DNA of 64,000 nt from Hemileia vastatrix (GCA_030280995.1 JASXTE010000004.1:18615185-18679184); one strand, 5' to 3'; positions 45,870-56,793 are shown, numbered from the stretch's first letter. Numbers and translations are program-made. Notes: a model not told the origin generated them from the letters alone.

Positions 45870-46628
45870 TAACAGTGATTCAATACTTTTATTTAATAAC
45901 AGAATATGTTAGTTATATTCTTGAATAAACTCTCAAATAAGTTTATCAGTCACCTTTTATTTCATAACAGAATACTTTAGTTATATTCTTGACTAAACTG
46001 TCAAATAAGTTTATCAGTCACCTGTGCCATTGATAATATTGTAAGGAGTTTAATTGACTTATATCAATCATATTGGTAGAAATAAAAGTCGCAAATAGAA
46101 AAAATATTTGAAGAAAGTTATTTTTTCTTTGGTTAGAATGAGATTGAATTACATTTAATAAACATTATATAATATATAATAAATAAAAAATTCTACCTTA
46201 TATTTAATAACAGAATACGTTAGTTATATTCCTGAGTAAACTCTCAAATAAGTTTATCAGTCACCTAAATACATCTTTGTTAGCTAAATTCATATAGTTA
46301 GAAATAATATAATTTATATCTGTTCCCATTGATGATATTGTAAGGAGTTTAGTTGATTTATCTCAAATGTATCAGTAGAAATAAAAGTAGCAAATAGAAA
46401 ACAGATTTGAAGAACATTAGTTGTTTGTTGGTTAGAATTAGATTGAATGACAACACAATCAGTCAGTAACACATATATATACTATATCATTCTAACACGT
46501 GTATAACTAACATCTACTCTGTGATCTATTATGTGATAGTAGTTATATTATAAGATCAAATGTATACATATAATTATTTATGGATTAAGCATTAGATACC
46601 ACTTCTGTCACAAACCTCCCTTTTGATA
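45870..46628 (-). repeat. 5' LTR of Copia element 2
   Basis: In its own sense it starts TATCAAAAGGGAGG and ends CACTGTTA. The same internal AATAACAGAATA repeats occur as in the partner LTR. Confidence 0.8.
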
Positions 46629-46969
46629 AATAGTCAATTTTTCTAAATCCTAAAATACTAAATCTTTCTTTTATTATTAAGTTGCAACCCTTTATGAGAT
46701 TTACCACAATAGTTAGTGTCCTTACCATACACATTAATTATTCCTCAAAGATTATATAAAACCATTTTCAGTTACCTAGATCTATCTTTGAATCACTTCC
46801 TCAAAGTAATCCTCTGTGCTTCAAAGTTGTGATTTCTCTCTTCCTGTTATATCACTTACTTTGGGATCACCCTCAACCCTGTGCATAGGTTGTCCGGTGA
46901 TGGTATAATTTAATTCTCTATAGTTCTCATTCTTTGTACTATTATAACTTTCAGGTGCTAAATCTAAAT
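46629..46969 (+). mobile_element. Ty3 element 2: 5' LTR remainder and leader
   Basis: The sequence resumes AATAGTCAATTTTTCTAAATCCTAAAATACTAA, matching the last visible bases of the window. The LTR 3' border cannot be fixed because the 3' LTR runs off the window. A TTTCAG|GTGC acceptor-like site precedes the gag ATG at 46970. Confidence 0.6.
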
Positions 46970-47596
46970 ATGGCACCTGTTAAAAGAACTCCTCCTACAA
47001 TGGGCACTACTACTAGAGCTTGCACTAGGGATAGGCCAACCTCATTATGTCCTGTTTCTTGCACTCACTCTCTTGAACCGCTTGATGTAAGGGAGCGCAA
47101 ACATTCAATTCAATATTTAGAGGACATTCTTCAATATCTCAAGGACTCTAGTGAAAAAGATGAAGGAGAGGATACCATGCAGGAGGCACCATCTGCCCTG
47201 GCTGCTGGACCTTCAGGCCAACCTTCAAATTCTGGCCCAAATTCTTCATTGGAGGAATTTATGAAACTCCTGGTTAAACCTGTCACTAATTCTGCCTCAT
47301 CTGAAGGATCTAAATTCAAAACTCTTTTGATGAAATCTTCAGACAAATTTGATGGAGAGAATCCCAACAGATTTCATCCCTTCTTGCAGACATGCAAGCT
47401 ACTATTCCACAATGACCCTCAAACCTTTAGTACGGATTGTTCCAAGGTCATTTGTGCCTCTTCTTATTTATCAGGAAAGGTTTCACAGTGGTCCAAACCT
47501 TATCTAATCATTCTCTCTTCAAGAAAACCTCACTTACTCATTAATAGTCGGGAAATGTTTGAGGACCAACTTTTTACGTTGTTTGGCGACCCTAAT
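46970..47596 (+). pseudogene. Ty3 element 2 gag, first part
   Basis: This is an open frame of 209 codons (MAPVKRTPPTMGTTTRAC...) with a low-complexity acidic segment. It is followed by the retrotransposon gag fold (FDGENPNRFHPFLQTCKLLFHNDP, ASSYLSGKVSQWSKPYL) ending at FGDPN. It is cut at 47596 by the chromovirus and resumes at 56794, so the frame was open here when the insertion took place. Confidence 0.8.
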
Positions 47597-48739
47597 TGTC
47601 GGCTGGTCGTCTAGAAGAAGGAGAAAATGGAGGAAGGAATGAGAGGAGGAGAAGGAGGAAAAAGGTATGGGTAATAAAAAAAATAAAATTTAATAAAATT
47701 ATTTAATTTATTGAGAGAAAAACAACGATAAGTGAGCTGGGAGGTGACAACAACTTGGTTTTATTAATATTAATATTATTTTAAGTAAGAGTTCTGCGCG
47801 GCAACCAAAATAATTACTATCAGACTTAAAGCAACCTTTAAATTGTTATATAAAATTTTAATTAGATTTTTATTACTAATAAAAAGAATATAAACCTAAT
47901 ATAAAAATTGTATTTAAATTGTTGAGTGTATAATAAGTGATAAGGCTACAGGGGATTATCCAAGGCCCTTTTATAGGCAATGGGTCCTCTGAAGCGCTAC
48001 TATATCAGTAAATACAATGATTAGAAAGGAATAAAACAAATATATCAAAAAGAGTAAATGAAACATAACAATATAGAGAAAAACATGAAACAATTAATTA
48101 AAAGCCCAATTAAGAATCCAATTTCCCCGCCATTGATCCCTAAATCAGTAAGTGACAATAGTAAATAACTAAACAAGAGTGGAAACATAGGAACTATGAG
48201 AAATATAATTCCCAACAGATGGTCCATCCTGATTAGAGAACATTTTAAGTGAAACAAAAAAATAATTTGACGCAACAAAACAATCAATTAATCTCAATTT
48301 AGTTCAAATTAATTTATTTGTTTTTTCTAACACAATTAAGGGTCAAAAGAAGCGTCCTTAATAATTGTTTAGTGTCATATGAGAGGTATTAGTTAATATA
48401 TAAATTTAAGTAATTAATTTAAATATATTATAAATCAAATTTACACTTGTAATTATAATATATGTTTTTTAATTAATTAAATATAAATTGATAATTATTA
48501 AATATATAAAAATGCGCCATTATTTGTAGAATATATTATATTATGCCCAATTTAATTGTATATAAAAATATATATAACCAATAAGTTTAATGTAACATTT
48601 GTATATAATAAAATTCTTATATAATTTCATTATGTAATAAAATATTAAGTTATATTCATTAAATACAAGTTTTACCCACTCTTTAAGGTTTTATAATTTA
48701 TATATCATTTACTGGACTCCTGGAATAGCCTGGCTGACA
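47597..48739 (-). repeat. 3' LTR of the chromovirus
   Basis: It is the partner of 55646-56788 with a constant offset of 8,049 bp. It contains the TATA element on the minus strand at 47975-47966 and AT-rich sequence. Confidence 0.95.
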
Positions 48740-48750
48740 CTCCCTCACTC
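48740..48750 (-). other. polypurine tract of the chromovirus
   Basis: On the minus strand GAGTGAGGGAG directly abuts the 3' LTR (TGTCAGCC...), 24 bases after the Gag-Pol stop codon. Confidence 0.8.
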
Positions 48751-48773
48751 TAAAAAAAACAATAAAAAAAATG

Positions 48774-51700
48774 CTAAGATTTTTTCTTTTTGTATTTTTT
48801 CAACAGAGCAGGCAGATTTGAAATTTCTTTGCCAGGTATCCATGCATCATGTTCAGATGATTTGTTCTTATATCTCAATAAATATTCAGTACCTCTTTCA
48901 GAAGTGATAATTCTATCATTGAGAATTTTATCAATTTCTGCTGTTTCTGTGACTTCCTGAGGGTTCTTCTTAGGTCTTCCTCTTCTTTTTGGAAATAAGT
49001 CACTGTTGGAAGTATAAGGTTTAAGCAAAGAAATGGGAAAGACAGGATGTTTCCTATCATATGGAGAATACAATACAACTTCTACTGCATTATCACCAAC
49101 CATTCTTTTAACAACAAATGGTCCTACAAAAGGATCTTTTAATTTGTGGTTACCTTGTAAATTGAAATGGACAGTAGAGATCAACACTTCATCACCCTTG
49201 TTAAATGTGTATTCTTTATGGGATTTATCCCATCTTTTCTTTTCATATTCAAATGCTTTATCAATACAACTCTGAGCATGTTTTCTGCATAGCTGTTGCA
49301 TTTGCATAAAAGATTTTACACCAGGATGTAGTTCCAACTTAGGTAATTTATTATTGAGAATCTGAGCAGGAGTGTTTGGGACATAACCTAACCAAAGCTC
49401 AAAAGGCTTTTTCTCAGTGACAGAATGAACAGTGCTATTATATGCAAATTCAAGACCAGGCAAAAGAGTGACCCAATCATGAGTAAATCTGTCATTATCT
49501 TTATATTCTAAACCAAAGGCACAATACCTTCTAATCATATCTTCCAGAGTTTGAATCATTCTTTCAGCTAGACCATCAGTCTGAGGATGGTGAGCTGTAG
49601 ATAATTTTAACTCACAGCCACAAATATCCATCAAAGAGGTCCAAAACTCAGAAGTGAATTTTGGATCCCTATCAGAGATAATGGCTTTTGGAAAACCAAT
49701 AATATTAAAAATGTAAGACCACCATAAGAAAGCTAATTCTTTGGTGGATACATCTTTGTGGGTTGGAATAAATTTGCACATTTTTGTGAATCTATCAACT
49801 ATTACCCAACAAGAGTTAAAGCTGTCTTTACCTGCAACAGGAAGACCAGTGACAAAATCCATATTAATGATTTGCCAGGGAGCACTAGGTGCTTCAATAT
49901 GTTGTAATAACCCTGCTCTCTTGCCTGTTAACTTTTTAGATTTTTGGCAGGAATCACAAGAATCAACATATAATTTTGTATCTTCAGACATATTAGCCCA
50001 CCATGCAGTGTTTTTGATTCTAATCAATGTTTTTTCAAGATCAAAATGACCAGCTAATATGTCATCATGACAAAGTTTGAGGATAGTTTCTTTCATTGAA
50101 GGAGGAATAACAATTGCATTGGTAAGCTTCCTTCTATAATAAATATAACCATCTTCAATAGAAAACTTTCCTTTATTTAAAGCATTTTGGTATTTTGCAG
50201 GAAGAGTTTTTATTAATGCTTGAATTGAAGCATTCTTAGGATCATTCAAAATAGTAACTAATTTATTTAAGTCAGAATCTTTATCATATGAATCCAGTAT
50301 TAACTGTAATAACTCTTCTTCCATGTCAACTATAAATATACCATGTATATGAACAGTGTCATCCTCAGGTACATAAGCAGGATTGGAGTCATTATTTGGC
50401 AGAGGCAATCTGGAGAGCATATCAACATTAGAGTGAACATTTCCAGCTCTGTGGATAATAGTCATCCTTCCTCTGTATTCCTGAACAGCAAGTTGCCACC
50501 TGAACATATGTCTGTTAGGTGTTTTGAGGTTTAAGAGAGATTTCACAGCACTACAGTCAGTTACCAACTCAAATTTTTGGTCATCCAAGTAGTAATGAAG
50601 TTTCTCAAGAGCCCAAACAACTGCTAAGCACTCCAATTGAGTGGCACCATATTTCAATTCACTATTTCTTAAGGTTCTTGAAATATAACAAATTACAACC
50701 TCTGAGGATTTATCATTAATAATTTGCTTTTGGTGAAGGGCAGCACCCAGACCAATAAAGCTAGCATCTGTATAAAGTACAAATGGCTTGTTAAAATCTG
50801 GAAGAGCCAATATAGGGGCTGACATTAAGCAATTTTTCAATGTATTAAAAGCTTTTTGACAGTCATCATTCCAGAGAAAAGCAACATCTTTTCTGGTTAG
50901 TTTTGTAAGAGGCAAGGCTATGACCTGATAATTTTTAATATATTGTCTATAATAGCCACACATACCTAAAAAACTTTGTATCTCTCTTACAGAAGTTGGT
51001 GCTTTCACATTTTGAATGGCAGCAACTTTATTATGGTCTACACAAATTTGTAAGCCTGACACAACATGACCAAGGACTTTCAAAGATTGAAAACCAAATT
51101 TACACTTTTTTAAAGATAAGGTCATATTGATTTCATCCATTTTTTGGAAAACTCTATTTAAATGAATCATATGTTCATCAAAAGTTTTAGAAAAAACAAT
51201 AATATCATCAATATAAACCATGAGCCAACCTTCAATAATTTCTTGATGGAAAGTGTTATCCATGACTTTTTGGAAAACTGAAGGAGCATTTTTAGGGCCA
51301 AATGGCATCCTAACATACTTATATATTCCCATATGAGTAGCAATAAGCAAAAAATTTTGAGAATTTTTCTCAACTGGAACTTGATGATAACCTTTATTAC
51401 CATCCAGACAACTAATAAATTTTGCACCTTGCAAGGTAGCATGTATTGAATTAATTCTGGGTAAAGGATAAATATCATCAACAGTATAAGTATTTAAAGC
51501 TCTGTAATCTCCACATAATCTAGCCTTATCTTTTTCATAAGAAATTAAGACTGGGGAGATGACACAATATTTGGGGGTGACATCCACTTTCTCAATGATA
51601 TTCATTTTCAATAATGTTTCAATATTATCTTCAATATCTTTTCTTTTTGATGGAGAAGCAGGATATGGTTTTTTCTTAAGGGAAGGAGGAATATCACTCA

Positions 51701-54700
51701 AATTACAGGATAAGGTAATTTTCATCTCTTCCTGAACAATTCCCAAGACATGAGAACCATGAGCAAAAGCCATAGGGAAAGAGGTAATAGAGGCAACAAT
51801 AGAATCCTTTTGTTCATTAGTTAAATGATCACCAAAAGAAGCGGTATTTATTTCATGTAATAAATCATCCATTTCAGTTGTTGTTCTACCTTTACATTGG
51901 GTGAGTGAGTTACAAGATTTCAACAAATGCCCAGAAGGTTTAGGAGAAGAAATCTTGAATTTTCTTTTCCCATTTATTCCTAAGGTAAAGCAATTATTTG
52001 CTGGGTCCAGTTTCACACCAAACATGGTCAAAATATCATTTCCCATAATAAACCAATTGCTCAAATTATCATTTTTCATGACAACAAATTCACAAATAGC
52101 TCTGACAAAACCACCATTATATTTGAAGAATACAGAGGTTTTGTATTTGCCAATAGGAAATAAGGTAGAACCATACCCTCTCCATTTTTCAGAAGTTATA
52201 GGCAATAATTTACTCAAATATTCCTTATCCACTGAAGCCAAAGCTTTTTCAGATACTACACTTCCTCCAGCACCAGAATCAAGAACTACATCAACATTTT
52301 TACCATTAATGATAACAGGTGCCTTTAAAGGGGATATAGGAATAGAATTGTTAGTAATATCTCTAATTATCTCAGCATTTTCTACTGAAGATAAATTCAA
52401 TACACAATCTTCAGATATATTATTTAAATAATGGACATCATGTTCCAACATTAAAACATCTTTAACAGATTCATTGTCATAGGAGATATTACTTTCACAG
52501 TCACTGGAAGAATTATTGACATCAAGTTCAAGTTCATCAGTGTCTTCATTTTGTTCAACAAGATGAATTTTCTTGTCACAAACATGACCCTTCTGCCACG
52601 GTTTGTTACATTTATAACAAGTATTTGTTGCATATTTTTTAGGTGCAACTGGGGCAGAGGGTTTACCAGATTTTTCTGGGAGCTTTATAGAAGGTTTATT
52701 CTGATCATTATAAGATTTACTAAGGTAATTCTTTGGTTCATATCTATGGTTGAGTAGTACTTCATTACAGATATTAATGAAAGAAGAATTTTCCCTTACA
52801 TGCTCAGTTCTAGCAACAATCAAATCCCTAAGAGAATTTGGTAATTTATACAAGATTTTATCTCTCCAAATATCATAATCCATCTTTGGATCAATTGCTC
52901 TCAGGATTTTAGTTATTTTCATCAGAAAAACAATGGGCTTTTCAACAGAGGAGGATACATATCTAGTATTCTCATACAGTCTCTGCTGAGCTAACCTGAA
53001 TTTTGAACCACCAAACTGATTCTCAATCAAGGATTTCCAATCATTCCATGTATAATGATTGTTATCTAAGAGGACAGATTCATACCACATCAAGGCTACA
53101 TTGGAAAATAAAGAAATTAGCTTAGAAACAATTTCCTCATCAGGTAGTTTATAAGATCTCTTTAAATTATCAATTCTTTGGATAAAGTGCTGCCAATCAG
53201 AGGAAGAATCACCATCAAAGGTAGGATATTGGTCTAACTTAGGCCAATTTTTCTGACTACTGGGATGGTCCACTTTTTGATTTGAATTATTCATTAGTAA
53301 TAATTCCTGAAGTTTAGCCAGGTGTTCAGAAATTTCATTATTTACAGAAACAGCTGGTGCATGACCATCACAAGATTTTTTGCTAGTGGCAAAAGATTTT
53401 ACAGACTCATTGTCAGTTTGTTTAATGGTTGAAATATGAGGAAGAAAGGATGAACTTTGTTCAGGTTTTTTCCCTTTATTTTTATGCAGCTTACTGGAAG
53501 AAATCTCATTTAATTCATTATTGATGGTTAAGGTTGAGAACTTTTCCTGTAGGTCAGACACATAGTTTCTTATTCTTGGAATTTCAGACATCTGGTCATT
53601 CACTTTTGCAAGAGATAGAACATTTCTGTCCTCAGAAACTGAGTGTTTGGTACTTAGTGCATGGAAGTCATTTTTTAGTTTCTTCAACTCATTTTGTAGA
53701 GATTTTATTTCATTTTTGAATGAATAATTTTCCTCAATAAGGGGTTTCAATTCACTCAATGTTTTATGCAGACTGATATTTCTATCTGAGATAGCTCTAT
53801 GGTCACTTCTTATTTGTTTTTGTTGACTAAGAACAATATTCAAGGTTTCTTTGATTTTTAAATAAGCTGTATCTTGTACAGAAGAACTCACTCTACATTG
53901 CAAGTGTAAATTATTTAATCTATCATTTTCATGGATTAACACATCTCTCACATGTTTGTCTTTCACAATATTAAAATCAAGGGTATCTTTCAAAATTTCC
54001 TCAGAAGTTTTTTCAATTAAGTTATAGATTTCAGGGGGAACAGAATCATTTTTAATTGCAAGAGAAGGATTAATTAAAGATGTAGAAGTTAAATGTAAAG
54101 GTTCATCAAATGACAATTTGCTAATTACATCAATAGGGCTACTAGTTACAGGAAGCTGTCTTTTAACAGGTTTAACTGTTCTTTCACCATGTTCAATAAT
54201 ATTACCTGCAGAAGAAGATTTATTAGAAAACATACCCAAGTGACTATCAACCAAATTACTTACCATGGCAGAGGAGGAAACTTCCCCTGGGACTGGGTTT
54301 GGGATTGTGCTTGGGCCTTCTTTCTCCTGCTTTGTTGGTAGGGATGAGGAGGTGGATGGAAATTGGGTGTTCTGGATGGGCCAGGCTGATGATGAGGAGG
54401 GTGTTGCACATTCTGTTGGTAGTGACTCATTAGATAATCCCATTTCCATTGCTCTACTTCCATAGTATTTGGATTTTGGATGGTTGAGCTGGGTGGCTGT
54501 GAAGGTTGAGCCTGAAGTTGAAGCTGATTGGGAGGCAATTGAGGAGGGGCCTGGGCCTGAATCTGGTTCCTGAGTTCTTGGACCTGATCCCACAATGTGT
54601 CTACCTTTGCTTTGTACGTCATATTTTCTGTCTTCAACTCTTTTATATGACTGGAGAGGTTGCTGATTTGTTGTGGCAGAGGAAGCTTTTTTATTTTGAA

Positions 54701-54941
54701 GCCTTTTGGAAGACCTTCTTGAGGCACTAGAGGCTTTACTTCCTTCTGTGGTACTGGGGGAAGGGGGTTTGGTTTGTTTGCATTTCGTGTGATTTCCACA
54801 TCCTGCAGTATGAGAATTCTTTGTGTTAGCATAAGATTTTTTATGACCAACTTTAGAAGAACTTACAGTGTCAGCATCATAGTCAATTTCTATCTCATCC
54901 ACTTGCATGTTATCCATTTTTTCTGTCAAATTGTTGGACAT
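48774..54941 (-). CDS. chromovirus Gag-Pol polyprotein, 2,055 aa, intact
   Basis: This single open frame starts at ATG 54941. Residues 1-340 are Ser-rich. A coiled-coil-like region (QQKQIRSDHR...SLQNELKKLKND) spans about 350-490, and the gag capsid-like fold about 564-735. A knuckle C775-x2-C-x7-H-x-C788 follows, not the classic CCHC spacing. The protease has D888-S-G-A. The RT spans about 1060-1310 with Y1243-I-D-D1246, and RNase H about 1385-1510 (YTDAS, QLECLAVVW, VTDCSA, NVDMLSR). The integrase HHCC finger begins at H1625. The catalytic triad is D1695, D1757 and E1793 (D-x35-E). The C-terminal chromodomain (about 1999-2055, EIDKILNDR...YLLRYK...AWIPG) would tether integration to histone-marked chromatin. 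All catalytic residues are present, so it is potentially active. Confidence 0.95.
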   Translation of the reverse strand: MSNNLTEKMDNMQVDEIEIDYDADTVSSSKVGHKKSYANTKNSHTAGCGNHTKCKQTKPPSPSTTEGSKASSASRRSSKRLQNKKASSATTNQQPLQSYKRVEDRKYDVQSKGRHIVGSGPRTQEPDSGPGPSSIASQSASTSGSTFTATQLNHPKSKYYGSRAMEMGLSNESLPTECATPSSSSAWPIQNTQFPSTSSSLPTKQEKEGPSTIPNPVPGEVSSSAMVSNLVDSHLGMFSNKSSSAGNIIEHGERTVKPVKRQLPVTSSPIDVISKLSFDEPLHLTSTSLINPSLAIKNDSVPPEIYNLIEKTSEEILKDTLDFNIVKDKHVRDVLIHENDRLNNLHLQCRVSSSVQDTAYLKIKETLNIVLSQQKQIRSDHRAISDRNISLHKTLSELKPLIEENYSFKNEIKSLQNELKKLKNDFHALSTKHSVSEDRNVLSLAKVNDQMSEIPRIRNYVSDLQEKFSTLTINNELNEISSSKLHKNKGKKPEQSSSFLPHISTIKQTDNESVKSFATSKKSCDGHAPAVSVNNEISEHLAKLQELLLMNNSNQKVDHPSSQKNWPKLDQYPTFDGDSSSDWQHFIQRIDNLKRSYKLPDEEIVSKLISLFSNVALMWYESVLLDNNHYTWNDWKSLIENQFGGSKFRLAQQRLYENTRYVSSSVEKPIVFLMKITKILRAIDPKMDYDIWRDKILYKLPNSLRDLIVARTEHVRENSSFINICNEVLLNHRYEPKNYLSKSYNDQNKPSIKLPEKSGKPSAPVAPKKYATNTCYKCNKPWQKGHVCDKKIHLVEQNEDTDELELDVNNSSSDCESNISYDNESVKDVLMLEHDVHYLNNISEDCVLNLSSVENAEIIRDITNNSIPISPLKAPVIINGKNVDVVLDSGAGGSVVSEKALASVDKEYLSKLLPITSEKWRGYGSTLFPIGKYKTSVFFKYNGGFVRAICEFVVMKNDNLSNWFIMGNDILTMFGVKLDPANNCFTLGINGKRKFKISSPKPSGHLLKSCNSLTQCKGRTTTEMDDLLHEINTASFGDHLTNEQKDSIVASITSFPMAFAHGSHVLGIVQEEMKITLSCNLSDIPPSLKKKPYPASPSKRKDIEDNIETLLKMNIIEKVDVTPKYCVISPVLISYEKDKARLCGDYRALNTYTVDDIYPLPRINSIHATLQGAKFISCLDGNKGYHQVPVEKNSQNFLLIATHMGIYKYVRMPFGPKNAPSVFQKVMDNTFHQEIIEGWLMVYIDDIIVFSKTFDEHMIHLNRVFQKMDEINMTLSLKKCKFGFQSLKVLGHVVSGLQICVDHNKVAAIQNVKAPTSVREIQSFLGMCGYYRQYIKNYQVIALPLTKLTRKDVAFLWNDDCQKAFNTLKNCLMSAPILALPDFNKPFVLYTDASFIGLGAALHQKQIINDKSSEVVICYISRTLRNSELKYGATQLECLAVVWALEKLHYYLDDQKFELVTDCSAVKSLLNLKTPNRHMFRWQLAVQEYRGRMTIIHRAGNVHSNVDMLSRLPLPNNDSNPAYVPEDDTVHIHGIFIVDMEEELLQLILDSYDKDSDLNKLVTILNDPKNASIQALIKTLPAKYQNALNKGKFSIEDGYIYYRRKLTNAIVIPPSMKETILKLCHDDILAGHFDLEKTLIRIKNTAWWANMSEDTKLYVDSCDSCQKSKKLTGKRAGLLQHIEAPSAPWQIINMDFVTGLPVAGKDSFNSCWVIVDRFTKMCKFIPTHKDVSTKELAFLWWSYIFNIIGFPKAIISDRDPKFTSEFWTSLMDICGCELKLSTAHHPQTDGLAERMIQTLEDMIRRYCAFGLEYKDNDRFTHDWVTLLPGLEFAYNSTVHSVTEKKPFELWLGYVPNTPAQILNNKLPKLELHPGVKSFMQMQQLCRKHAQSCIDKAFEYEKKRWDKSHKEYTFNKGDEVLISTVHFNLQGNHKLKDPFVGPFVVKRMVGDNAVEVVLYSPYDRKHPVFPISLLKPYTSNSDLFPKRRGRPKKNPQEVTETAEIDKILNDRIITSERGTEYLLRYKNKSSEHDAWIPGKEISNLPALLKKYKKKKS
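54260..54850 (-). CDS. overlapping 196-codon frame inside the gag 5' end
   Basis: It lies on the same strand as Gag-Pol but in another frame, open for 196 codons. The predicted product has a heptad-like stretch (SNLSSHIKELKTENMTYKAKVDTLWDQ in sense order) followed by Gln/Pro-rich sequence and a basic RRKKAQ tail. By contrast the Gag-Pol frame in this part is Ser/Thr/Lys low complexity. It may be an overprinted second protein, a former gag N-terminus left behind by a frameshift, or chance. Expression is not shown. Confidence 0.3.
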   Translation of the reverse strand: MVIKNLMLTQRILILQDVEITRNANKPNPLPPVPQKEVKPLVPQEGLPKGFKIKKLPLPQQISNLSSHIKELKTENMTYKAKVDTLWDQVQELRNQIQAQAPPQLPPNQLQLQAQPSQPPSSTIQNPNTMEVEQWKWDYLMSHYQQNVQHPPHHQPGPSRTPNFHPPPHPYQQSRRKKAQAQSQTQSQGKFPPLPW

Positions 54942-55645
54942 ACTAGTGGGAAGAATAATATTTTACTTTGTACTTTATATAAAAAAATAATCAAAGTTAG
55001 TCAATAATTGCTCCAAATAATATAAAAAAAATTTTTTTTTAATTAATTAAATTATAGAAAAAATAACTTTCAATATAAAGTAATAATTTAAAAAATTAAT
55101 TTTTTAAAAAAAATGGATTGCAAGTTTAAATTGGGAATAACAAGTAAGTTAATTCAACCAATTAATTACCAATATTAATTATGGCAATATATTGGGACTA
55201 AGCACAATGTACTTTTAAGTCAACCAAAAATTAACAATAATTAATAATAAAAAAAAAATTAAATTAATAATTCAATTTGTATTAATAATAATGTTAATTC
55301 TTCTAGGACTAAGAGGATTTAACACTCTATAATGGTCAACTAGGAAAAAAAAAAAATTTTTTTAAAATTGAACACTTACACTCAGTGAATCAGCAATTAA
55401 GCCACAATCACTGTTATTGCAATAAAAATATAGTATTATGAGTGAGAGGCGCAAAGGTGAACTTACTATAGTGATTGAAAAATCACTTCAAAATAATATA
55501 AAAATTAATACTATATAAACCTAATATGTCGAACCCAAGTTCGAAACACAGTCGCGGCAAAAGTTTCGTTTTGCTAGGTGGTCCGTGCGTTTTGTCGTTC
55601 GTCGCCAGGCTTCGATCGTCGTCGTCGTTTGGAAAGGCCCTCAGT
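54942..55645 (-). other. 5' leader of the chromovirus
   Basis: About 700 bp lie between the 5' LTR and gag. They are AT-rich except for a GC-rich block next to the LTR (55527-55645, with GTCGTCGTC repeats). The first bases after the LTR on the minus strand are ACTGAGGGCC, not a TGG-type tRNA primer site. Confidence 0.6.
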
Positions 55646-56788
55646 TGTCGGCTGGTCCTCTAGAAGAAGGAGAAAATGGAGGAAGGAATGAGAGGAGGAG
55701 AAGGAGGAAAAAGGTATGGGTAATAAAAAAAATAAAATTTAATAAAATTATTTAATTTATTGAGAGAAAAACAACGATAAGTGAGCTGGGAGGTGACAAC
55801 AACTTGGTTTTATTAATATTAATATTATTTTAAGTAAGAGTTCTGCGCGGCAACCAAAATAATTACTATCAGACTTAAAGCAACCTTTAAATTGTTATAT
55901 AAAATTTTAATTAGATTTTTATTACTAATAAAAAGAATATAAACCTAATATAAAAATTGTATTTAAATTGTTGAGTGTATAATAAGTGATAAGGCTACAG
56001 GGGATTATCCAAGGCCCTTTTATAGGCAATGGGTCCTCTGAAGCGCTACTATATCAGTAAATACAATGATTAGAAAGGAATAAAACAAATATATCAAAAA
56101 GAGTAAATGAAACATAACAATATAGAGAAAAACATGAAACAATTAATTAAAAGCCCAATTAAGAATCCAATTTCCCCGCCATTGATCCCTAAATCAGTAA
56201 GTGACAATAGTAAATAACTAAACAAGAGTGGAAACATAGGAACTATGAGAAATATAATTCCCAACAGATGGTCCATCCTGATTAGAGAACATTTTAAGTG
56301 AAACAAAAAAATAATTTGACGCAACAAAACAATCAATTAATCTCAATTTAGTTCAAATTAATTTATTTGTTTTTTCTAACACAATTAAGGGTCAAAAGAA
56401 GCGTCCTTAATAATTGTTTAGTGTCATATGAGAGGTATTAGTTAATATATAAATTTAAGTAATTAATTTAAATATATTATAAATCAAATTTACACTTGTA
56501 ATTATAATATATGTTTTTTAATTAATTAAATATAAATTGATAATTATTAAATATATAAAAATGCGCCATTATTTTTAGAATATATTATATTATGCCCAAT
56601 TTAATTGTATATAAAAATATATATAACCAATAAGTTTAATGTAACATTTGTATATAATAAAATTCTTATATAATTTCATTATGTAATAAAATATTAAGTT
56701 ATATTCATTAAATACAAGTTTTACCCACTCTTTAAGGTTTTATAATTTATATATCATTTACTGGACTCCTGGAATAGCCTGGCTGACA
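55646..56788 (-). repeat. 5' LTR of the chromovirus
   Basis: It drives the minus-strand transcript. The 80-codon hydrophobic frame in both LTRs (56094-56336, 48045-48287) has no support as a gene. Confidence 0.95.
56015..56024 (-). promoter_or_regulatory. TATA box of the chromovirus LTR
   Basis: TATAAAAGGG on the minus strand is a near-consensus TATA element inside the 5' LTR, with the same element in the 3' LTR. Transcription would start about 30 bases further down the minus strand. Confidence 0.6.
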
Positions 56789-56793
56789 CTAAT

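Larger units (their letters stand above)
40850..46628 (-). mobile_element. Copia element 2, complete with LTRs and AATAG target duplication
   Basis: The target duplication AATAG is at 40845-40849 and 46629-46633. The LTRs are 40850-41601 and 45870-46628. The allele-like empty site is visible in the related LTR at 63955-63970 (CTTAATAGTCAATTTC). A polypurine tract on the minus strand (GGTGGGGGG, 41610-41602) abuts the 3' LTR, which starts TATTGAAGGAGAGG. It is inserted in the 5' LTR of Ty3 element 2. Confidence 0.85.
47597..56788 (-). mobile_element. young intact chromovirus (Ty3 type), 9,192 bp, CTAAT duplication
   Basis: The target duplication CTAAT is at 47592-47596 and 56789-56793. Two 1,143-bp LTRs start TGTCGGCTGG and end CTGACA on the plus strand (complementary TGTC/GACA tips). 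By eye they differ at only two places, near 47609/55658 and 48533/56582. One full-length 2,055-codon Gag-Pol is encoded on the minus strand. Near-identical LTRs and an open frame point to very recent insertion into gag of the older Ty3 element 2. Confidence 0.95.

Noticed and set aside
48045..48287. 80-codon hydrophobic frame present identically in both chromovirus LTRs
   Set aside because: It is identical because the LTRs are. The sequence is AT-rich with no start context or homology recognised.
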